The notes under the pieces: generated by a model | What the model saw: only the letters and a program-made list of their open reading frames with translations | Told to the model about the DNA's origin: nothing | Database searches by the model: none | Assembly: GCF_032854445.1 (NCBI RefSeq) | Contig: NC_088301.1 | Span: 26,830,402-26,894,401 of the forward strand | Direction: 5' to 3' | DNA from: Liolophura sinensis | Taxonomy: Eukaryota; Mollusca; Polyplacophora; Chitonida; Chitonidae | DNA length: 64,000 nucleotides | Shown here: positions 1-11,165 of the stretch, one piece after another | Position numbering within the stretch: position 1 is the first letter of the stretch | How the letters are laid out: each line of letters begins with the position of its first letter | Program-made: the position numbers and the translations under genes

Positions 1-362
1 GCCCGGATAGCACAGTTGGTAGAGCGTCCGCTTCGGGACCGGTAGATCCAGGATCAAGATCGGGTCACACCTAAGACTTTAAAAGAGGAAGTTGTAACTT
101 CCTCGCTTGGCGTTCATCATGAAGGGGATAGTGCAACGACTGGTTGACCCGTATCAGTATAATGGCTCGGGCCGGGCAGCTTACTTACCTTCGGTAAGTC
201 GTCTCAGTGAAGCAGATCTAAATAAAAGAGCGGTGGAAATCCGTCCTGCAATAAGGAGGCACATTACACGTACATGCACCCTAAGGATTGCTTCGTCGTC
301 ATATGACTGAAAAATTGCTGAGTATGACGTTAAGCACTCACTCACTCATTCACTCACTCATT
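1..362 (+). repeat. SINE B copy, near full length
   Basis: This tRNA-derived SINE starts at the first base of the window with a tRNA-like head: TAGCACAGTTGG as an A box and a damaged B box near 52-62. A body follows with the landmarks AAGAGGAAGTTGTAACTTCC and CATATGACTGAAAAATTG, and the tail is (ACTC)n/(ATTC)n. The same body recurs at 36069-36420 and 59268-59594. The small frames inside it are not genes. The family name is my own label; the tRNA origin is inferred from the box A and box B arrangement. Confidence 0.85.
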
Positions 363-641
363 TATGAATCATCAAGATTACCGGTACCTCTTGCATACCC
401 TAAGATTGAATCTATCACTGGCGGCATCTTAATTGAAAGGCCATATGCGACTGTTTTATCTTTTCCCTCCCTATACCTGGTGGTGTCCAGTTACTCGTGA
501 ACAGACAGCTGATTTTTAAGGAATGAAACCAAAATTAATAGTTTACAAAACGAAGTTAAAGATTAATATTCATGTTACGTACAAAATACTTCGTGCCTCG
601 AAGTTACATAATTATAACCTTATATAAAAGCGCAGCTTCGA

Positions 642-904
642 TTTATTTATTTGATTAGTGTTTTACGCCGTACTCAAGAATATTTCACTTATACAACGGC
701 GGCCAGCATTATGGTGGGTGGAAACCGGGCAGAGCCCGGGGGAAACCCACGACCATCCGCAGGTTGCTGGAAGACCTTCACACGTACGGCCGGAGAGGAA
801 GCCAGCATAAGCTGGACTGGAACTCACAGCGACCGCATTGGTGAGAGACTCCTGGGTCTTTACGCTGCGCTAGTGCGCTAACCAACTGAGCCACGGAGGC
901 CCCC
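642..904 (-). repeat. SINE A, full-length copy with target-site duplication
   Basis: Read on the minus strand, the copy starts with a tRNA-like head (GGGGCCTCCGTGGCTCAGTT), followed by a GC-rich body (CCCCCGGGCTCTGCCCGG region) and the end CGGCGTAAAACAC plus (AAAT)n. The flanks CGCAGCTTCGA (631-641) and CGCAGTTTCGA (905-915) differ by one base and look like a target-site duplication. This is the reference full-length copy for the many truncated ones in the window. Confidence 0.9.
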
Positions 905-1058
905 CGCAGTTTCGAAGTAATAAACATACTTGTTAGCTTTCCCATGGAGCTATTAAATATTTCAATGGAATGTTGAAATGAATAATAAAATACATCGCCA
1001 AAGTCATCTCCTGAATGATCAGTTCAAAAAATTAACCGTAAATCTTAAAAACAAATGT

Positions 1059-1190
1059 CAGCAACCTGCGGATGGTCGCGGGTTTCCCCCGGGCTCTGCC
1101 CGGTTTCCTCCCAACATAATGCTGGCCGCCCTCATAAGTGAAATATTCTTGAGTACGGCGTAAAACACCAATCAAATGAATCAAATAAAT
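1059..1190 (+). repeat. SINE A, 5'-truncated, perfect target-site duplication
   Basis: The copy begins at CAGCAACCTGCGGATGG and runs to the (AAAT)n tail. The 12-bp direct repeat AAAAACAAATGT lies immediately on both sides (1047-1058 and 1191-1202). The tRNA head is absent. Confidence 0.88.
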
Positions 1191-1202
1191 AAAAACAAAT
1201 GT

Positions 1203-1954
1203 GGAAGCGACATGTCATTTGTCTGTGTGAGGCATTTGCCAATAATGACGGCGCCATTGTGAGGAGTATGAAAGTTGTCCGCAAAATTACAGTCATGGAA
1301 AGCAACGAGGAATGCCGGGAAAGGGAGGTTATACATGTTGTAGCAGTCCTCCGTCTTTCCTCGTGTATTTTACTTAAGGTTTGTTTGCTTATTTGCTTTT
1401 GATTTAACATTATTTTCGTCATGACTTCTGTCATATTCTACAGAAGGCCTACTCCAAGTGTTAACGCTTTATTGATCACAGCCAGCAAAATACCTTGGAC
1501 TGGCATCTTTTTGATACACTAACCAGATTGTTTCCAGTTGCTTTTCTCGTGTATTCAGTCGGAACAGGCCCATTCACGCATCTTTTTCAGCAATGGTCAT
1601 TTATTTTTCACTCAGGCAAAATATTATGTGCACACAATTCAATTTAAATATACTTTAATACAGATATGTATTTCTAAACCTATTGTTACATGCACTTAGA
1701 AACAAACAATAAAACAATCAACGGAGAGCCTAATGTAATTCGGACCTAATGATTTATTTGTGTGCAAACTGGTAACGTATTACTCACGCATTGCGGGGGA
1801 TCCATGATCAAATTAGACCAAAGCCGTCATTCCGCGGAGGTAGTGTTATCCCATTCACCACCCCAACTACCTCAAACAACATCCCTTCGTATCCATTGCT
1901 CTCAGGGCGTCTGTAGCAAAGGATGTGTTTTGACATTCATGTGGTCTTACATGG
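1203..1954. other. Unassigned stretch
   Basis: This is AT-rich sequence with no recognisable exon or repeat. The short open frames at 1199-1402 and 1762-2049 have no domain features. Confidence 0.5.
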
Positions 1955-2145
1955 AGTATACTCTCAAAAATAAAAATACTCTGTTAAATTTAATACACAT
2001 TCTATTAATTCAACATAAAGATTCTATTAGGCTAACAATATTCTCCTGAATATAACATAGAATTATGTTGTAATAATATAAAGCATTCTAGCATGACTAC
2101 CGACTTTCTGTTAAAATTAACAGATTAATTTTGTGAGTCCACGGT
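1955..2145. mobile_element. Degenerate palindromic MITE-like element
   Basis: The left part (ACTCTGTTAAATTTAAT) and the right part (CTTTCTGTTAAAATTAACAG) resemble the arms of the better-preserved palindromic element at 40324-40583, and internal motifs such as ATTCTAGCATGACT match as well. It has no coding capacity. A degenerate SINE A tail ending in (AAAT)n follows at about 2135-2245. Confidence 0.5.
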
Positions 2146-2245
2146 GATCTGCCTTCCGCCATAAAACACATCGACGTCGTATAAGTTAAATATTCGGTGT
2201 ACGCTTTGTTAAATACCAGTGAATTAAATAAATAAATAAATAGAT

Positions 2246-3432
2246 TATTAAGTTTATAAATAGATAAATATTACACAACAATGAAAAACTGATGCACGTG
2301 AGAAGCCGTTAGAGGTTTTCATTGCTGATAAATTCATAATTAGCTTCCTTGATATCACCCATGATGCAATTAAAATCAGTCGAGTCACGTGATATATCTG
2401 AAAGAAGTGGTAGTGTCAAATTAAACTTCATTTCACACATATAAATACTCAATGCCTAACCTAATTTCTTGTGCTCCTGACTTATTAGGCTGTGGACTCA
2501 ATATACATCCGTCAGTCTATAAGATCTGTCAGTTACGGACAGGCAATCTATCTCCCAGCTTGTCTTGTTATTGACAGCTCTTTACACCGAAATGCCAATC
2601 AGGTGGACGCGGAGCTACGGAAAGTCACGATCTGTCCGTAAATCTTCCGGGGAAATCCCCGGGTCGACCCGAAGTTTGTGGCCTTGGCATCGATCGAAAG
2701 GCCGCCAAATCAAGGCTGATTTCATCTGTTGCCTCCCCGCATCGCTCCGTACGACCACTAGCTAATGAAAGTTACAGCACACTGAGGCGCGAAAAGGCGT
2801 TAATTTTCTTTTATCTCTCCGTTTTAGCCGCGTTGACAGCGATGTTGCACAGTCGCATTTAACTGTTTCCGCGTCGAGCATATCCTAACTTACAATATTG
2901 ACCGTTTTTTCAGACGCTGGAAACAGTTGGCGGTGTACGTCTGTACGGTTTGGAAAAATGCTGGTGTGAATATATTTGACGGTGCGTGTATTTGGAAGCT
3001 TGAAGTGCTTGGGGGAGCTAGGGTGGTCGGAACTGGGCAGGATTCGTGGAGGCATCCGTTGGGTGAGTGTGCTGACATCAATTGTATCGCCTTTTGTTGT
3101 ACATCTCTTCGCTTACCTCTACATCCTATACGTTCACCTCAGCTGGTACAGTCTGATCGTATAGCTGGAACTCTCTACATCAACTCGGCCTACACTCCTG
3201 TCCGTTGCTTATCTGTCCTACTGACTATATCCCGCATTAACGAGAAGACCCTTGGGCTGTAGAGTCAACAAACAACGATCCAAGGTAAGATGCTTTTTGC
3301 TTGCTATTCGGTCTTCCACAAAACGTTAAACCACTTGGAATTATACGGTATTTTGAGTAATTCACCAGTCAGGTCTAATAAATACCAGTTTAACATCATT
3401 GCATTTTTTTCTACCTAATTGTGCTTAACCCA
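2246..3432. other. Unassigned stretch with a GC-rich block
   Basis: The segment 2540-2780 is richer in G+C and CpG than its surroundings and carries a perfect inverted repeat at 2647-2662. Frames at 2565-2765 and 2927-3262 are open but lack recognisable domains. A good splice donor context (CCAAG then GTAAGATG) occurs at about 3283. A non-coding first exon and promoter are possible here, but the sequence alone does not prove it. Confidence 0.35.
2647..2662. promoter_or_regulatory. Palindromic kappaB-like site
   Basis: CCGGGGAAATCCCCGG is a 7-bp inverted repeat with a two-base centre. It contains GGGGAAATCCCC, which fits the Rel/NF-kappaB consensus GGGRNNYYCC on both strands. It sits inside the GC-rich block. 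Binding is inferred from the motif only. Confidence 0.3.
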
Positions 3433-3433
3433 T

Positions 3434-3602
3434 TGTTTTAGGGGGCATGTAAGTTGCTACTATTTGGGCATTTACATGAACAGCTAGAACAAAACCCAGT
3501 AAAGCTAAACTGACAAGATGCCGTATTTCACTGGGTACGTGTGACCATTTGTCAGCTACCGGACAATCGTGGCTGTTCTGGTTTTGCTCGCTTTGCTGTA
3601 TG
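3434..3602 (+). repeat. Dispersed repeat D1 copy
   Basis: The block shares ordered motifs with 21170-21345: a TTTTAGGG start, GACAAGA(T/G)GC, TATTTC, GTGACCATTTGTCA(G/A)CTACC and CTTTGCTGTA. Other copies lie at about 11040-11165, 11795-11955 and, inverted, 16437-16545 and 36550-36665. No protein is encoded. The family is unnamed here. Confidence 0.65.
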
Positions 3603-4141
3603 GTTTTCTTTATATTGTCCACGTTACGCTTTGTACATTTTGACTATACGTTACATAGTACAGGTGTACCCATGGGAGCATGAGTCCATAGCCTTTGGGA
3701 AGCATCGCTATCACTGCACAAAGCTTCCCAAACCCGCCGCCGGATATACGTATTATTTTTGTCTACTGGGTTTCTCAGACTGAGTATATTGATCTCTGGC
3801 GGGAATCTGTGTGGAAATCGGAACATATGACCGAATGTCATTGCGAAGAGACCACCGAGACAGACAGTGTAATACACTGAATTCTTCGGGCATGACGTGG
3901 AGAACTGTTATCTATGGTACTATTATTCTTATGGCGCGGCGCGATATACTATGGCGAATAAGTCATCCCTTCTGGATAGCTTTCTCCAAACACATTCAGG
4001 TTTCGGTCCAAAACTGATTAAACGGTATACTCCAAACACTATTTTCTTACTACAATTTCACAAGATACACAGAGTATTATGCGTTGATCTATAGCAAAAC
4101 TGTGCAACAGCTGCAGAACAACTAATGGATATTAATAATTG
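3603..4141. other. Unassigned stretch
   Basis: Only short frames overlapping on both strands are present (for example 3695-3880 and 3811-4017). No exon or repeat is recognised. Confidence 0.45.
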
Positions 4142-4165
4142 TTAACTATTATTAATAATAGTTAA
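4142..4165. repeat. Perfect 24-bp AT palindrome
   Basis: TTAACTATTATT is followed directly by its reverse complement. It lies just before the SINE A copy at 4177. Confidence 0.8.
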
Positions 4166-4176
4166 TAATACTATTA

Positions 4177-4320
4177 TTTATTCATTTATTTGATTGGTGT
4201 TTTACGCCGTACTCAAGAATATTTCACTTATACGATGGCGGCCAGCATTATGGTGGGAGGAAACCAGGCAGAGCCCTGTGCTAGCGCGTTAACCAACTGA
4301 GCCACGGAGGCCCCTTGGTG
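4177..4320 (-). repeat. SINE A with internal deletion
   Basis: The tail and 3' body and the tRNA-like head are both present, but the middle is missing: GGCAGAGCCC is joined directly to the head (TGTGCTAGCGCG). Eight-base flanks TACTATTA lie at 4169-4176 and 4321-4328. Confidence 0.8.
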
Positions 4321-5269
4321 TACTATTAAGAATGCACACTGTGCACTTGTCTCTTTCTGTCTCCTGTTAACTGTACGTAACAAAATATAACAAAATACCC
4401 CTTTATTCCTTATGAGATCATGATATTCCAAATGAATATTGCAAACTTCCTTGTTTTACTTTGTTGTTTGTTTGTTTTTTCTTGTTTATTTTTTTCAGTG
4501 TTTTTTTTGTGTTTGTTTTACACAGCTTAAAATTACTTGAGCCTCTGTGGTATTGTTATATAGCCCAAAAAACCACAATGACTATTTTTCCGTGCGTGAA
4601 ACAAGATTCTTCCTCTTCGCCGCATTTTTCATTACGGGCAAGCATGTACCTATGGCCTCTATCGTGCGTGGAAATAGCTTTAATCAGCTCACCCTCGTGT
4701 ATGATTAATACGAGATGATGGAGCAATGGCATATACACATGGAGTATCACTACCCCCGTCGGGCATGCTCCATCATGTTACAATGTCTTCTTATTTCTTA
4801 TAGGTCTGTCTCAAACTAAATATCACACCGATATGCCTGAAATACTGTCAGTGCGGTGTTAAACGCCAACCATTCATTCACTGGATTGTAACTAAATAAC
4901 TGTGATGTCAGTGGCACAAATTAATGTCTCAATCATGCGCCAATTGTGTTCTTTCGAATTGAAGCGTGGAAATACTTCCATACCTTGATTGCAAGATACA
5001 AAATCTTAATACATCGATGTGTTGGCCTATCTCATTACATACGTGTAGAGGTGCCCTCGTCCCAATGTTGTTGTTCGTGTTCAGAGGCCTTGGGGGCGCA
5101 TAAGCGGTCGAATTCGCTCTTACGGTCGTTTCCGCACTCTTCCGTACGTAAATCCACCAATAAACCGTGCATATCTGTACCATCACACTTGAACACTTGC
5201 AACTTAAGAGATGGATCAGATTCGACATAGATCGGGATAGAGTTTTAGTATGTTTTAAGTCTAATTTTC
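4321..5269. other. Unassigned stretch with a SINE-like tail
   Basis: The segment is T-rich at 4440-4520. A fragment at about 4835-4885 (GTGTTAAACGCCAACC, then ATTC repeats) resembles a SINE B-type 3' end. No exon is recognised. Confidence 0.4.
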
Positions 5270-5271
5270 TT

Positions 5272-5388
5272 TTCTTCCCACTGGTTTTCTCCCACCATAA
5301 TGCTGGCCGCCGTCAAATAAATGATATATTCTAGAATACAGCGTAAAACACCAATCAAATAAATAAATAGATAAATAAGTAAGTTTCT
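5272..5388 (+). repeat. SINE A 3' fragment
   Basis: It contains CCACCATAATGCTGGCCGCC, a diverged middle, AAAACACCAATCAAATAAAT and (AAAT)n. Only the last third of the element is present. Confidence 0.75.
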
Positions 5389-5852
5389 TTTCGTTCTTCC
5401 TGTGTAGCCTTCTCCCTGGTCAGATTTAGGCTGATTTAACTGCTTCCCATTTGCATGCAACATCCTGATTTGACACTTGTATTTTTGTCTGAGAACTGAC
5501 GATAATGGTTCTGTCGGAAATGGACCTTGTGGATTTGAACGTCCATTTTTTATCGAACAAAATTGGTGTACGAGTGTCAGGTCATACCGACCGCTCGAAT
5601 GTAAAAGACAACTTGAGAATTGCATGGAAAACTCAACTGAAGAAACACATTTGTTATTGCATATATTACTTGGATAAAACTTTGAACCGTCGAGTTTCAT
5701 GCTTGATTTGAATTTATTTTTCTAGATATTGTCTCTGTATTCCCCCTCGATATAGAGCTTACAAAGCTCACTTGCTATCTATGTATTTGTCTTCATTGGA
5801 TGATGTCGTTGAAGATTTCCCCAGGCGAAAGTGTCATCTGCTTCGTAAACCG
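5389..5852. other. Unassigned stretch
   Basis: Frames of 66-68 codons at 5477-5711 overlap each other and an antisense frame. No family was recognised. Confidence 0.4.
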
Positions 5853-6214
5853 AACCTCATTGAAACCCCCATTTGCCTCATTGAAAGTCCGATTGACCTC
5901 ATTAAACATTCCAGCGGGCTCGTGGAAACCAACATTGGCCTCATTGAAAGTCCGATTGGCCTCACTGAACATTCCAGCTGTCTCGCTGAAAACCTCATTG
6001 GCCTCGTCGAAGAGGTCTCGTTGAAAGACCAAATGACCTCATTGAAAGCCTAAATGGCCTCTTTGAAAACCCAACTGGCCTTTTTGAAATCTCCATTGGC
6101 CTTTTTGAAAACCCCATTGGCCTTATTAAAACCGGCATGAGCCTTAGCGAAAACCCCATAGTCCCTGTTGAAAAACTTATTTATGTCACTGAAAACTCAA
6201 TTGGCCTTATTGAC
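5853..6214. repeat. Imperfect ~21-bp tandem array
   Basis: Units of the type ATTGGCCTCATTGAAA-N5 repeat with drift. Because the period is a multiple of three, frames stay open on both strands (5772-6053 +, 5793-6032 -). I read these frames as artefacts of the repeat. Confidence 0.75.
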
Positions 6215-7393
6215 CTACGCTTAATATATCTCTATGCCCGTGTTTGTCGAGGATACTTATACCTGATTCGCTGGATTATTATCCTATAGGCGTGGTACAC
6301 AAACGTGAGTTCAAACCGAATGCTCCCTTGCTCATCAGCACTCGTCTATACACACGAATACTCCCACCTTCTCTCTTTGAGATTAAGTGTACAATTTCAA
6401 TACATATGTAACATATGGTATATTTGCTGATAAGATTCTTTAAACATCTTGCTGGATGGTAACATATGGCCTGTGTTTGAACGGCTGTAGACATCTACTT
6501 TTTATTGACTTTTTTCGGCCTCTGGCCAACTTTTTATCTCTTCTATGCCCAGATTTCAACGAACAACTTTGGGATTCACTTTAATAATATAAAGCGGTAT
6601 ACATATTTGTAGCTGAATACATGTACAATTTTAGGAAAGAAATCGGCTTGATTGCATGATAGAACCGGTTTTTACGCTGCGTATTACGACGCCCAGGGAT
6701 GACTCAAAGCATTGACATTACGTACGTCTCCAATTATTGAAGGTGCTATCCACACTATTATCGAATTTCACTTCTTTCACTCTTTGGTGTTTCTCTTCTG
6801 TTAACCATATCATAGAATCTTGTACACATGCAGTCTTTTCAGCTTTCTCAACAAATTAAGAGATAAGTGGCTGTTCAAATATTGCGGTCATTCTAGCGCG
6901 GTTTTGTAACTTTTAATCATTGAACGAATTTTTCGATTTGAGGACAGTGTTTCTTACAAGTTATGCTTTGGCTGGAACAGGTTTTTAAGTCAGATGTGAA
7001 ACTGTGACACATATTGCCGTGTCGACCTTTGATGCCTTCCATGTACTGGTCTGGATTCATAGCTGACCTATCTACATCGAGTTTTAACCCAAAGTGTGTG
7101 GCACAAATTCTGTGATCACATTCAGTTGTAATTGTTCAATGTTTTGTGGTCAGATCCCAACCGCAATTGTCACACGAACCAAACACGTAGTTTCGTTATT
7201 TTGCACGTGTTGAAATACAAATACATGACGTCTCTCATATGAACGCTTTACGGTGTTGGTAGTTTGGAAAGGAAAATTTCCTGATTTAATGATTTGAGAT
7301 TACGAACTCTGCAGTGGTCATTTGGAAAGAGAAGACCACAAAAAGCGTTGACGTTATCGTGGATAAGCGAATGGGTCGTGACCGTGAGTAAGG
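6215..7393. other. Unassigned stretch
   Basis: No exon, SINE or tandem array is recognised. Only short frames occur. Confidence 0.45.
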
Positions 7394-7775
7394 TTTGCTT
7401 TTCGATCAAAAGTTTATACCACTGCTTGCCTTTCAATGATAAGTTTTATACCACTGCTTGCCTTTCGATCACAAGTTTATACCACTGCTTGCCTTTCAAT
7501 GATAAGTTTTATACCACTGTTTGCCTTTCGATAAGTTTATACCACTGCTTGCCTTTCGATCAAAAGTTTATAACACTGCTTGTCTTTCAATGATAAGTTT
7601 TATACTACTGTTTGCCTTTCGATAAGTTTATACCACTGTTTGCCTTTCGATAAGTTTATACCACTGCTTGCCTTTCGATCAAAAGTTTATAACACTGCTT
7701 GCCTTTCGATCGAAAGGCTATACCGCTGTTTGCCTTTCGATCGAATATTTATACCATTACCTGCCTTTCGATCAA
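7394..7775. repeat. ~30-bp tandem array
   Basis: Units of the form AAGTTTATACCACTGCTTGC followed by CTTTCGATCA repeat about 12 times, with lengths of roughly 26-32 bp. Two overlapping + frames here (7294-7593, 7580-7828) merely translate the repeat. Confidence 0.85.
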
Positions 7776-8589
7776 TTGGCGTGGTTTCAGTACCACTCCT
7801 GGACAGGGATGTGAATTCAATATTCTGATGCTTTCATTATTTTCGTGGCGTTAGTGACATTCAGCGGTCGACTTTTCCATGTAGCTTTACATGAAGTTCA
7901 TTTAGACCACTTGCCTTCCACCACATGTCTCATGTGAGACCGTTGCAATAGTAACTCGCCAAATGGTGTTTTTTCTGTGGGCCCTTTGGTGTCCTCCACC
8001 CGTAATACTGAGAGCTATGGTATATGTGCAAAACTGAACATGGCATTGACGATAGTCGACCCTACTTCACTGCTATGTGATATGCTTAGGGGAGAGCCTG
8101 CTGATAGAACTATCCATTCCTCTGTCATATGGCCTTAATCCGAAACGAGCGTTCATCCTAGCCATGCGGAAAATTAAACCATTTACGGGCTAGCCCATTA
8201 CAAATATCGAAGTATTATGGTCAGATTTAAGGTTTACTGAGCACCTATGCTGCAACACGATCATTCATATTTCTAACAGATCTTCGCAACAATGCTACCC
8301 CGATGAGCTCACAAACGCCCAGCACTGATTCGCTTTGATGTTTTGGATCGAATCTGAAGAATAGATCATTTTACTTCGGCTAAGAAGCCAGATATAGGTC
8401 TCTGTATCCGTTGCCTTTGAAGCGCCTATCGCTCCTTGGGGGAGCAGTAAATGGACATGTTTATTGATGTAAATCAACTTATCCGTGCGGAGAATTGGCG
8501 CCATACAAATTCTCTCTGCTCAGAATGATGAGAGTGAAGAGCCAACCCGCAGTTATGCCAGTTAAAGCCATCTGATTATTGTTTAATGT
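7776..8589. other. Unassigned stretch with an old SINE-like fragment
   Basis: At about 7910-8015, the order CACATGTCTCATGTGAGACC ... ACTCGCCAAATGGT ... CCTCCACCCGTAATACTGA resembles an older relative of SINE A, also seen at 24575-24745, 35810-35935 and 56085-56305. Nothing else is recognised. Confidence 0.35.
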
Positions 8590-8915
8590 AAATACTACAG
8601 ACTCCCATTCACAAAACATACCATTAGGTTAAACTGACTCCAGTCCACAAAGCATTTTATTGGACTTCAATGCACAAAACATGTCACTAGGTTAAACGGA
8701 CACATGCATAGTATTGGGTTAATACAGGCTTTCCAGGAGTTTAATCTGACTCCCACTCACAAAGCTTTGTATTAGTTTAATGCTACCTTTCATTCACAAG
8801 ACAAGGCAGTTGGTTATACTGACTCCAAATCACAAAGCTTTACATTGCTTTAATGCAGACTTTCATTCCCAAAGCATACAGACACCCACTCACAAAACTT
8901 GCGATTAGTCTAAGT
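8590..8915. repeat. Degenerate ~30/60-bp tandem array
   Basis: Phrases such as ACTCCCATTCACAAAAC, ACTCCAAATCACAAAGC and ACTCCCACTCACAAAGC, each followed by TTA(A)T and TTTAA, recur at about 30- or 60-bp spacing. The array is old and has no coding potential. Confidence 0.6.
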
Positions 8916-9419
8916 AGATTTTCCTATCCACGTGGCGTGACAATGTGTGGATACAATTCGGCGACTCAACACTGCATGAAGCTCAATTATCGGTCTATCG
9001 GATATCCATAATGTCAGTGGTCAGTTTCTAACATTTCACAAAACTGAATTTTGTGGAGGTAAAATTTCAAGAAATCAAGATGTTGAAGGTTGGTTTAGAC
9101 ATAGCTTTATGGTATTGCCTGAAAGACGCTTAATATAGGGTGTGCGTCAACTTGAATATGATTAACGACGTGTCAATGCTAAGGTCCAATGCGATAAAAA
9201 AAGCAAGTTCTTCAAGTCGCATCCGGGAAAATCCTTGATGACCAAATTAAATATGAAAAAGAACAGTAAATAATGCAATGAACATTTCTCTAAATAGAAA
9301 AGCGTTATTTATTTATGATCCCATGAATTAAATTAGGGTATAGGATGAGAAGTAGCCTGTTTCTGTCCTTGATATAACTTCTTTCATCTTTTCCATGGAA
9401 CACGTCTCCTTGCTTTAGG
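8916..9419. other. Unassigned stretch
   Basis: No exon or repeat is recognised. Confidence 0.4.
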
Positions 9420-9720
9420 GAGCACAGTGTGTTAGCCGAGAGGTCAGAGCGTCCGCCTTGCAAGTCGGATACCCAAAGTCCTAGTCCGAGTTATGACCGA
9501 GATTTTAAAACCGGCGTTCGCCTCAGCGTAAACGATAGACGTAGATGAATTGGTTGCCATGTGGCAGTGTACCATGACTTGTGTAGTCATAGATCTGGTG
9601 TCTTCGTCATTCTATTCCAGTGAAGCAGCGTTATAAATTTGTCAACAAGGGGGACAGGTCTGCTCCAAAGTGATCATATGACTGAATTCATGTTCAAAGC
9701 TACACTAAACCCCAAGCGAG
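9420..9720 (+). repeat. Old SINE B-related copy
   Basis: A tRNA-like head (GTTAGCCGAGAGGTCAGAGC ... CTTGCAAGTCGG) is followed by body landmarks in SINE B order: ATTTTAAAA, GTGAAGCAGC, CTTCGTCAT, CATATGACTGAA and CACTAAACCCCAAGC. Heavy divergence indicates age. It is not a functional tRNA gene: the B box is broken and no acceptor stem pairs. Confidence 0.6.
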
Positions 9721-11039
9721 AAAAGACACATTTCCATTCGGGGCTTTGTATCTCATCCAGAAAAGACGATTGAACATTTAGACCTATATAATTTTTGTCT
9801 ACTTTTATTTATATTCACACGCGATATATTAAATGCATTTTTTAAAATATTTCTTGAACTCAGCATAGATAGTAGGCCCCTATTCCACCTGATAAATTTT
9901 GTCTTCCATGTCTTTATATCTGGAATCTATCTCCAGCATAGATTGGCTTAACTGATTGGTAAGCTATATAATATAGTGTGGTCTACTTTTGCGGCCAATT
10001 CATTAAGTTGTTAAACCAGTACAGCTGTGTTTCTTATGATAGCTTATAAATGCTCCGATTAGCTCATGGCGATACAGGAACAGTCTGAGTTGTATAGGGA
10101 AGGAGTAGAGCTCTGGTTGTTTAATCAGCAGGGGTCGCGATACTCAGCTCGTCAGCCTGTCACTTTCGTTCTTGTCTCGACCCCTATACATGTTACAGAC
10201 CCATCCGCAGACATTGCTGCAGGCATGTGGGGTCTTGTGAAAATCATCACTTGACGCTAAACACGGATGGTTTGCTAGTTGCAAAATGCTGTCGCCCCCC
10301 GGGGAAAGGACATTACAGTCAACGTTCACGGGTGCCACCCTTAAGTTTATTTTCTCCACAACAGCTAAATCCCTATTGCTAAATGCTAGGTATCTTTTTC
10401 CCCATCGCGTCTGTTTTCTTAAAGAACCCATACTGTTCCAGTTTCTCTTGCCAGAGGCATCCGCAGCCTAAGCGTGCTGATTTGACCTCAAATAGGCTAG
10501 GCACAGATTTAGTATTTTTATAACAATGTTTTGTGCTGATACCAGATCTCGAGATTTATTTTGGCAATCTCGTCTGCGTTCTAGAAAAGTCCTTGCTCTA
10601 TACAAGCTATAAATCCTTACTATTGTAGGGAATAAATTTATATAAAATGCCTAACGTTATTTTAATGAATCATTTACACCACTTGGGCAGTAGACCTATT
10701 GTAGTCATATCTTGGGATGGTTACTTAAAGTAGATAGGCCTAGTCAGATACTCTGAACTCACAACGAGTGCTCAGTGCCGTCAGACTGCCGCGTAATAAA
10801 GAGTTTTGTCTTAAAGCTATGGTTAAAAGTAAAAGTTTTAATTACGAAAGTGCGAGAAATTGAATTGTTAAACTGACCTTTATGCAGAAATAGTAGATGC
10901 CTAACACCTGGTTAATAATGGAGTTTTTGGCTTGCTCGTTGTATTTGTTTTATTGTTTGAAGTGTCATGTTTAATGGCGATTAGCCAACAGACTGACGGG
11001 AAAGGGTGGAGGAAGGGGGGGGCGGGGGTGGGGGTAAGT
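9721..11039. other. Unassigned stretch
   Basis: Frames at 10066-10254 and 10144-10431 (-) overlap and look like chance frames. A strongly G-rich run lies at 10998-11034 and is listed separately. Confidence 0.4.
10998..11034 (+). other. G-rich tract, quadruplex-capable
   Basis: Runs GGG, GGG, GGGGGGGG, GGGGG and GGGGG occur within 37 bases with short spacers. This fits the usual G-quadruplex pattern on the + strand. Confidence 0.55.
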
Positions 11040-11165
11040 TGCTTTTTTTGAGTATTATGAACATTTAGATTAAAGCCCAAAGGAACGGTGACAAGAGGCC
11101 TGATTTCACCGGCTATATGTAAGCGTGACCATTTTGCGAGCATCACAATGTCGTCGCTAATCTAG
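11040..11165 (+). repeat. Dispersed repeat D1, partial
   Basis: The ordered motifs GACAAGAGGCCTGATTTCAC, GTGACCATTTTG and ATCACAATGTCGTCGCT match the 3' half of D1 at 21240-21320. Confidence 0.55.

Noticed and set aside
1-80. A tRNA gene at the window start, and tRNA-like heads at 9420, 19832 and 36069
   Set aside because: These are SINE heads: they continue into SINE bodies, lack paired acceptor stems, and several have damaged B boxes.
2976-3164. A short hydrophobic + frame as a membrane protein
   Set aside because: It overlaps another open frame and has no splice or start support. Hydrophobic stretches are common by chance in T-rich DNA.
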